Positions 63,801 to 64,000 of a DNA stretch of 64,000 nt are shown here, piece by piece. Location of the stretch: assembly GCA_003640385.1 (NCBI GenBank), contig RCAB01000109.1:98252-162251 (forward strand). The letters run 5' to 3'. Origin of the DNA: Setaria digitata. Taxonomy: Eukaryota; Nematoda; Chromadorea; Rhabditida; Setariidae. The notes under the pieces are model-generated. The model saw only the letters and a list, made by a program, of their open reading frames with translations, was not told where the DNA came from and searched no databases. Position 1 is the first letter of the stretch; each line of letters begins with the position of its first letter. A program made the translations under genes and the position numbers.

Positions 63801-64000
63801 GTTTCCATATTATATCCCGTTACAAAAAAAACATAAAATATATATAAAGAATACAAATAATAATAAATAATAATTCCATATTATATTCCGTTAGATGGAA
63901 TAACATAACGTGATGCAATAATGAACCTGGAAAAATAAATAATAATAAATAATAGTAATAAATAATAATAATAAATAATAATGATAATAAATAATAATAA
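63801..64000. repeat. AAT-rich simple repeat with a 22-base direct repeat
   Basis: AAT/AAAT units run to the window edge. Within them TTCCATATTATATCCCGTTA (from about 63805) recurs with one change at about 63873, a direct repeat with a spacing of about 67 bases. Confidence 0.8.

Overview
The window is nuclear DNA of a nematode, most likely a spirurid or filarial roundworm. It is AT-rich. It has many introns of about 100-700 bases that end in a TTTTCAG-like acceptor, open frames often begin just after such an acceptor (compatible with spliced-leader trans-splicing), and its genes are split animal genes with clear human counterparts. I see no bacterial, plasmid, phage or CRISPR feature. The family-level placement is inference; I could not run a search.

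I assembled eight multi-exon genes by joining open frames at GT/AG sites with matching phase and comparing the products with families I know. Left block (3.1-12.6 kb, plus strand): two genes I do not recognise (3086-4870 and 5846-7609), then TRAPPC4 (9129-10784, TRAPP core subunit) and LAMTOR4 (11792-12569, Ragulator subunit). Middle block (14.5-31.5 kb, minus strand): one 22-exon FNDC3 gene encoding about 1371 residues, with nine fibronectin III domains and a C-terminal membrane anchor. Right block (plus strand): a patatin-like lipase closest to PNPLA4 (51748-54497), EBAG9/RCAS1 (55190-57284), and a C1orf21-like N-myristoylation candidate (60719-62086).

FNDC3 and PNPLA4 diverge from a gene-poor stretch of about 20 kb (31.6-51.7 kb). 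It holds ATT and AC microsatellites, a GC-richer island near 36.2-37.2 kb with unusual dyad symmetry and tandem repeats, hairpin-forming sequence near 41.25 kb, and CACGTG-containing DNA in the kilobase before PNPLA4. LAMTOR4 and FNDC3 converge.

Several products act on endomembranes or lipid: TRAPPC4 in ER-Golgi traffic, LAMTOR4 on lysosomes, FNDC3 as an endomembrane protein, EBAG9 at the Golgi, PNPLA4 on acylglycerol or retinyl ester. I have no evidence that they form a pathway; the clustering is probably chance. I found no clearly new biological system. The most useful leads are the two unrecognised genes, a possible intron-retention switch of the FNDC3 tail, a possible 15-nt microexon in FNDC3 intron 1, NAGNAG acceptors in at least three genes, and structured non-coding DNA at 36.6 and 41.25 kb.
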